Part shown: positions 61,868-64,000 of the stretch, in pieces | Numbering within the stretch: position 1 is the stretch's first letter | Layout of the letters: each line of letters starts with the position of its first letter | Source: Bog-756 sp963727075 | Lineage (GTDB): Bacteria; Actinomycetota; Acidimicrobiia; Acidimicrobiales; RAAP-2 | Assembly (NCBI GenBank): GCA_963727075.1 | Contig: CAVSET010000006.1 | Span: 1,116,001-1,180,000, forward strand | Direction: 5' to 3' | Length of the DNA stretch: 64,000 nt | The notes under the pieces: generated by a model | The model's database searches: none | What the model was told of the DNA's origin: nothing | Seen by the model: the letters and a program-made list of their open reading frames with translations, nothing else | Made by a program: the position numbers and the translations under genes

Positions 61868-62149
61868 GATCACCTCCGCAGCGATACGCAACCTGTACCA
61901 GCAAAATGGGTTTTTTGCGCCAGGTCAAGCACCGTCGCGCTCGAACGCGACCCATCGCGGGTGTCGACCACACGTTGCATCGGCATGCACGGCACCGTGC
62001 AACGCCATGGTTCTGATGCGAGTCACTCACGCCTATGGACAAGAAACTGTTTGATTGCAAGGATTAATTGCGGTGGTGCTTCGTTTGCCACAATTGCGGG
62101 ATTCGCCTTCCGCCGCAGCTGCGAAGACGAATTGGAGCGTGAAACCACC
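61868..62149. other. AT-richer gap between hupB and traG
   Basis: 282 bases, visibly lower in GC than the rest of the window, with runs such as GGGTTTTTTGCGCC and GATTAATTGCGG. On the minus strand TTGACC (61920-61925) and TACAGG lie upstream of hupB, a possible promoter with a 25-base spacer. On the plus strand TTGATT and TTAATT-like elements precede traG. No gene or att site was recognised. Confidence 0.5.
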
Positions 62150-63632
62150 GTGAAAGATTTTTTTCCACCAACGCCCGAATTTCCCCTCAGAGCGCACCAT
62201 CGCGCCGTATTGTCCGCTTCCGCCGGCGCAGGCTACGGGGCGTATCTCGGACACAGTGAACGCGGCTGGTGCTTCGTCCGACCCCAACATTCGGTGATGG
62301 TCCTCGGGCCGCCGCGCTCGGGCAAGACGACATCGTTGATCATCCCCAACGTGCTGGCGAGCAACGGACCAGTGGTCTCCACCTCCACCAAACCCGACGT
62401 GCTCGACGCCACGCGGGCCGCTCGCTCGGCACTCGGTCGTTGCCTCTTGTTCGACCCTACGGGATCGGTCGGGCAGAACCGCGGACTCCACCCGCTGCAC
62501 TGGTCTCCGCTGCAGTCCTGCACCTCGTGGACAGCGGCGCTCTCGATGGCCCGTTCCCTGGTCGAGGTGGGCTCGGCCGTGGGCGGCCAACGGGCCCTCC
62601 GGGCCGACAATTCCCACTGGACCGAACGGGCCCAGGCGCTGCTGGCCCCCCTCCTGCACGCCGCCGCGCTGGACGGCAGCGACATGCGCACCGTCCTGAA
62701 CTGGGTCGATCGTCGGCGGGCCCTGCCGGCGCAGCAGATCCTGGCCGGTGACCCGGGTCGTCCCTCCGAGCTGGCTAGGAACCTCCTCGACGGCCTCGTG
62801 GCCACCGACGAGCGGGAGCTCAGCGGGATCTGGTCCACCGCCTCGGGAGCACTGTCCGGGTTCCGCTCCGATCCGGCCCTCGAGGTCACCTCCGACCCTG
62901 ACTTCGACCCGGCCCGGTTCGTGCGTTCTGCGGACACCATCTACATCGCCGCGCCCGCCCACCGCCAGGCTTCGGTGGCCCCGATGGTGGTCGGTCTCAT
63001 CGAGGACATCCGGCACGCCGCCTATCGCGCGCCGCGCCGACGAGCCCACCCGCTCGGGCCCACCCGTACTGTTGGCCCTCGACGAGCTGGCCAACATCGC
63101 CCCCATTCCGGACCTTCCCTCGATGATCAGCGAAGGGGGCGGTCAAGGACTGGTCACACTGGCCTGCCTGCAGGACCTGTCCCAGGCCCGCCATCGCTGG
63201 CCGGACCAGGCCGACGGCTTCCCGTCGCTCTTCGGCACCACCGTCGTGCTTCCCGGCATCGGCGACGTGCGGACCCTCGATGCCCTGTCGACTCTGGCCG
63301 GCGAGGACGAGATCCCGACCCGTTCCGTGTCCTGGGGCGCAGTCGCCACCGACCATCCGCTCGCCGACATGATCAGCGGCGGGCGTCCACAACGCAGTGC
63401 GAGCCTGTCGACCCAGTGGCGACGTCGGCTGCCCGTCGACGTGATCGCCCGCGGGGCGACGGGTCATGCGCTGGCCTTCGACGAGCGAAACCGGGCGGCT
63501 TGGATCCCGCTGGCGCCGTCCCATGCAGTCGAGCCGTGGCGAACGCTGTCCGGTCGGCAACGCGCTCGAGAGCAAGTCCACAGCCCACCGCTCGCCCTCC
63601 CTCTGGCTCTCGAGCCCCGATTGGAGAGGTGA
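62150..63632 (+). CDS. TraG/VirD4-type conjugative coupling ATPase (one frameshift at about 63030)
   Basis: About 494 residues after repair. Walker A VMVLGPPRSGKTTSLIIPNV near residue 55, STKPDVLDATRAARSALGRC, FDPTGSVGQNRGLHPLHWSP, DNSHWTERAQALLAPLLHAA; after an indel at 63025-63038, Walker B VLLALDELANIAPIPDLPSM, GGQGLVTLACLQDLSQARHR and motif LFGTTVVLPGIGDVRTLDAL. Coupling proteins bring DNA to a type IV channel. No clear membrane helices at the N-terminus and no relaxase nearby. GTG 62150 has GGAG far upstream and is weakly supported. Similar lone TraG-like ATPases occur in actinobacterial chromosomes; function inferred. Confidence 0.85.
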
Positions 63633-63645
63633 CGCACCCGCTGGG

Positions 63646-64000
63646 TCAACATCCGGGGTGCCGGGTCCGGGCCAGCCCCCGGCCCGGATCCCAGGGTCGG
63701 AGATCGTCGGACGCCCGGGTCCGACTGCGGTCGGCCTCTGGCGGGTCCAGGACAGCGCGGTCCAAGACTGCGCGATCCAAGCCAGCGCGATCGGAGAGGG
63801 AACGGTCGGGCCCGGCTTCGGACCCCTGCCCAGGCACAACAGGACCCACTCGATTGGCGTCCAGGGCACGAGCCACGTCCTCGGCCCCGCAGCGCGCCTC
63901 GACTCCGGGGCTTTCACCCCGCACACGAGCCGCCCGGCCCGGGCCCGACGGGTTCCACGAGGCGGCGGAGCCGCCGGCCGCCTCGATCAGGGCTGCTGCC
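63646..64000 (-). CDS. Unidentified partial frame at right edge
   Basis: A minus-strand frame open to the window edge and ending TGA at 63646. It starts AALIEAAGGSAASWNPSGPG (with the start beyond 64000) and contains the short repeat DRAGLDRAVLDRAVLDP, made of three 15-bp units. Could be the C-terminus of a real gene convergent with traG, or chance; no family recognised. The closing Arg/Pro-rich part (RGLARTRHPGC) is not typical of a conserved domain. Confidence 0.3.
   Translation of the reverse strand, partial: AAALIEAAGGSAASWNPSGPGRAARVRGESPGVEARCGAEDVARALDANRVGPVVPGQGSEAGPDRSLSDRAGLDRAVLDRAVLDPPEADRSRTRASDDLRPWDPGRGLARTRHPGC

Overview
The window is very GC-rich (roughly 70% by eye) chromosomal DNA that reads as an actinobacterium, most likely an Acidimicrobiia-type lineage (inference). 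The reasons are the DUF2469/YraN/L19 block, a fused two-oxoglutarate enzyme of the mycobacterial Kgd type, an F420 guanylyltransferase (CofC/FbiD), a HupB-like HU protein with a Lys/Ala tail, Rv1264-like cyclase architecture, many GTG starts, and many genes that begin 5-9 nt after a TANNNT -10 box (leaderless style). No tRNA, rRNA, CRISPR array or insertion sequence was seen.

Layout. 1-14.2 kb (minus strand) is a conserved informational block: comM (cut by the left edge), an enoyl-CoA hydratase, yraN, DUF2469, rplS, trmD, rimM, khpA, rpsP, ffh, ftsY, smc, mutM, rnc and an acyl carrier protein. 14.6-17.3 kb holds a group II truncated haemoglobin, an acyl-CoA dehydrogenase and a patatin-like protein. 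17.4-25.3 kb is a second conserved block: plsX, rpmF, DUF177, a DivIVA-like coiled coil, coaD, rsmD, recG, a DAK2/FakA-like protein and divergent rpmB. 25.4-35 kb carries an OmpR-type two-component system, thiL, GTP-dependent PEP carboxykinase, an MFS transporter, a stand-alone AsnC/RAM domain protein, a CaiB-type CoA transferase/racemase and galK. 35-43.6 kb carries a PH-domain membrane protein, Ddl, a membrane-anchored MurF-like ligase, an alpha/beta hydrolase, a short UvrD-type helicase, exonuclease III, FabZ and an unusual NYN-nuclease/repeat/S1 protein. 43.7-55 kb has an M20 peptidase, kgd, HU, another hydrolase, a TIGR01777 epimerase, a second acyl-CoA dehydrogenase, rnhB and an acyl-CoA synthetase. 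55-61.9 kb has a small helical protein coupled to a GH38 mannosidase, an adenylate cyclase, cofC, a PIG-L deacetylase and the tailed HU. At 62 kb an AT-richer gap leads into a lone TraG/VirD4-type coupling ATPase.

How the genes work together. The first block couples SRP targeting (Ffh, FtsY), ribosome and tRNA maturation (L19, S16, RimM, TrmD, KhpA, RNase III) and chromosome maintenance (SMC, MutM). PlsX, ACP and FabZ, with the two acyl-CoA dehydrogenases, hydratase, synthetase and racemase scattered nearby, cover lipid synthesis and fatty/branched acid turnover. PckG and Kgd sit at the PEP and 2-oxoglutarate nodes. Ddl and MurF make and attach the D-Ala-D-Ala stem of peptidoglycan.

Sequence quality. 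At least ten conserved genes are broken by single-base indels, mostly in G or C runs (acyl-CoA dehydrogenase, patatin, rsmD, recG with about eleven, the DAK2 gene, rpmB, M20 peptidase with three, kgd, rnhB, traG). Because they hit genes that should be intact, consensus sequencing error is a likelier cause than gene decay; the affected genes are annotated as whole genes with the break positions stated.
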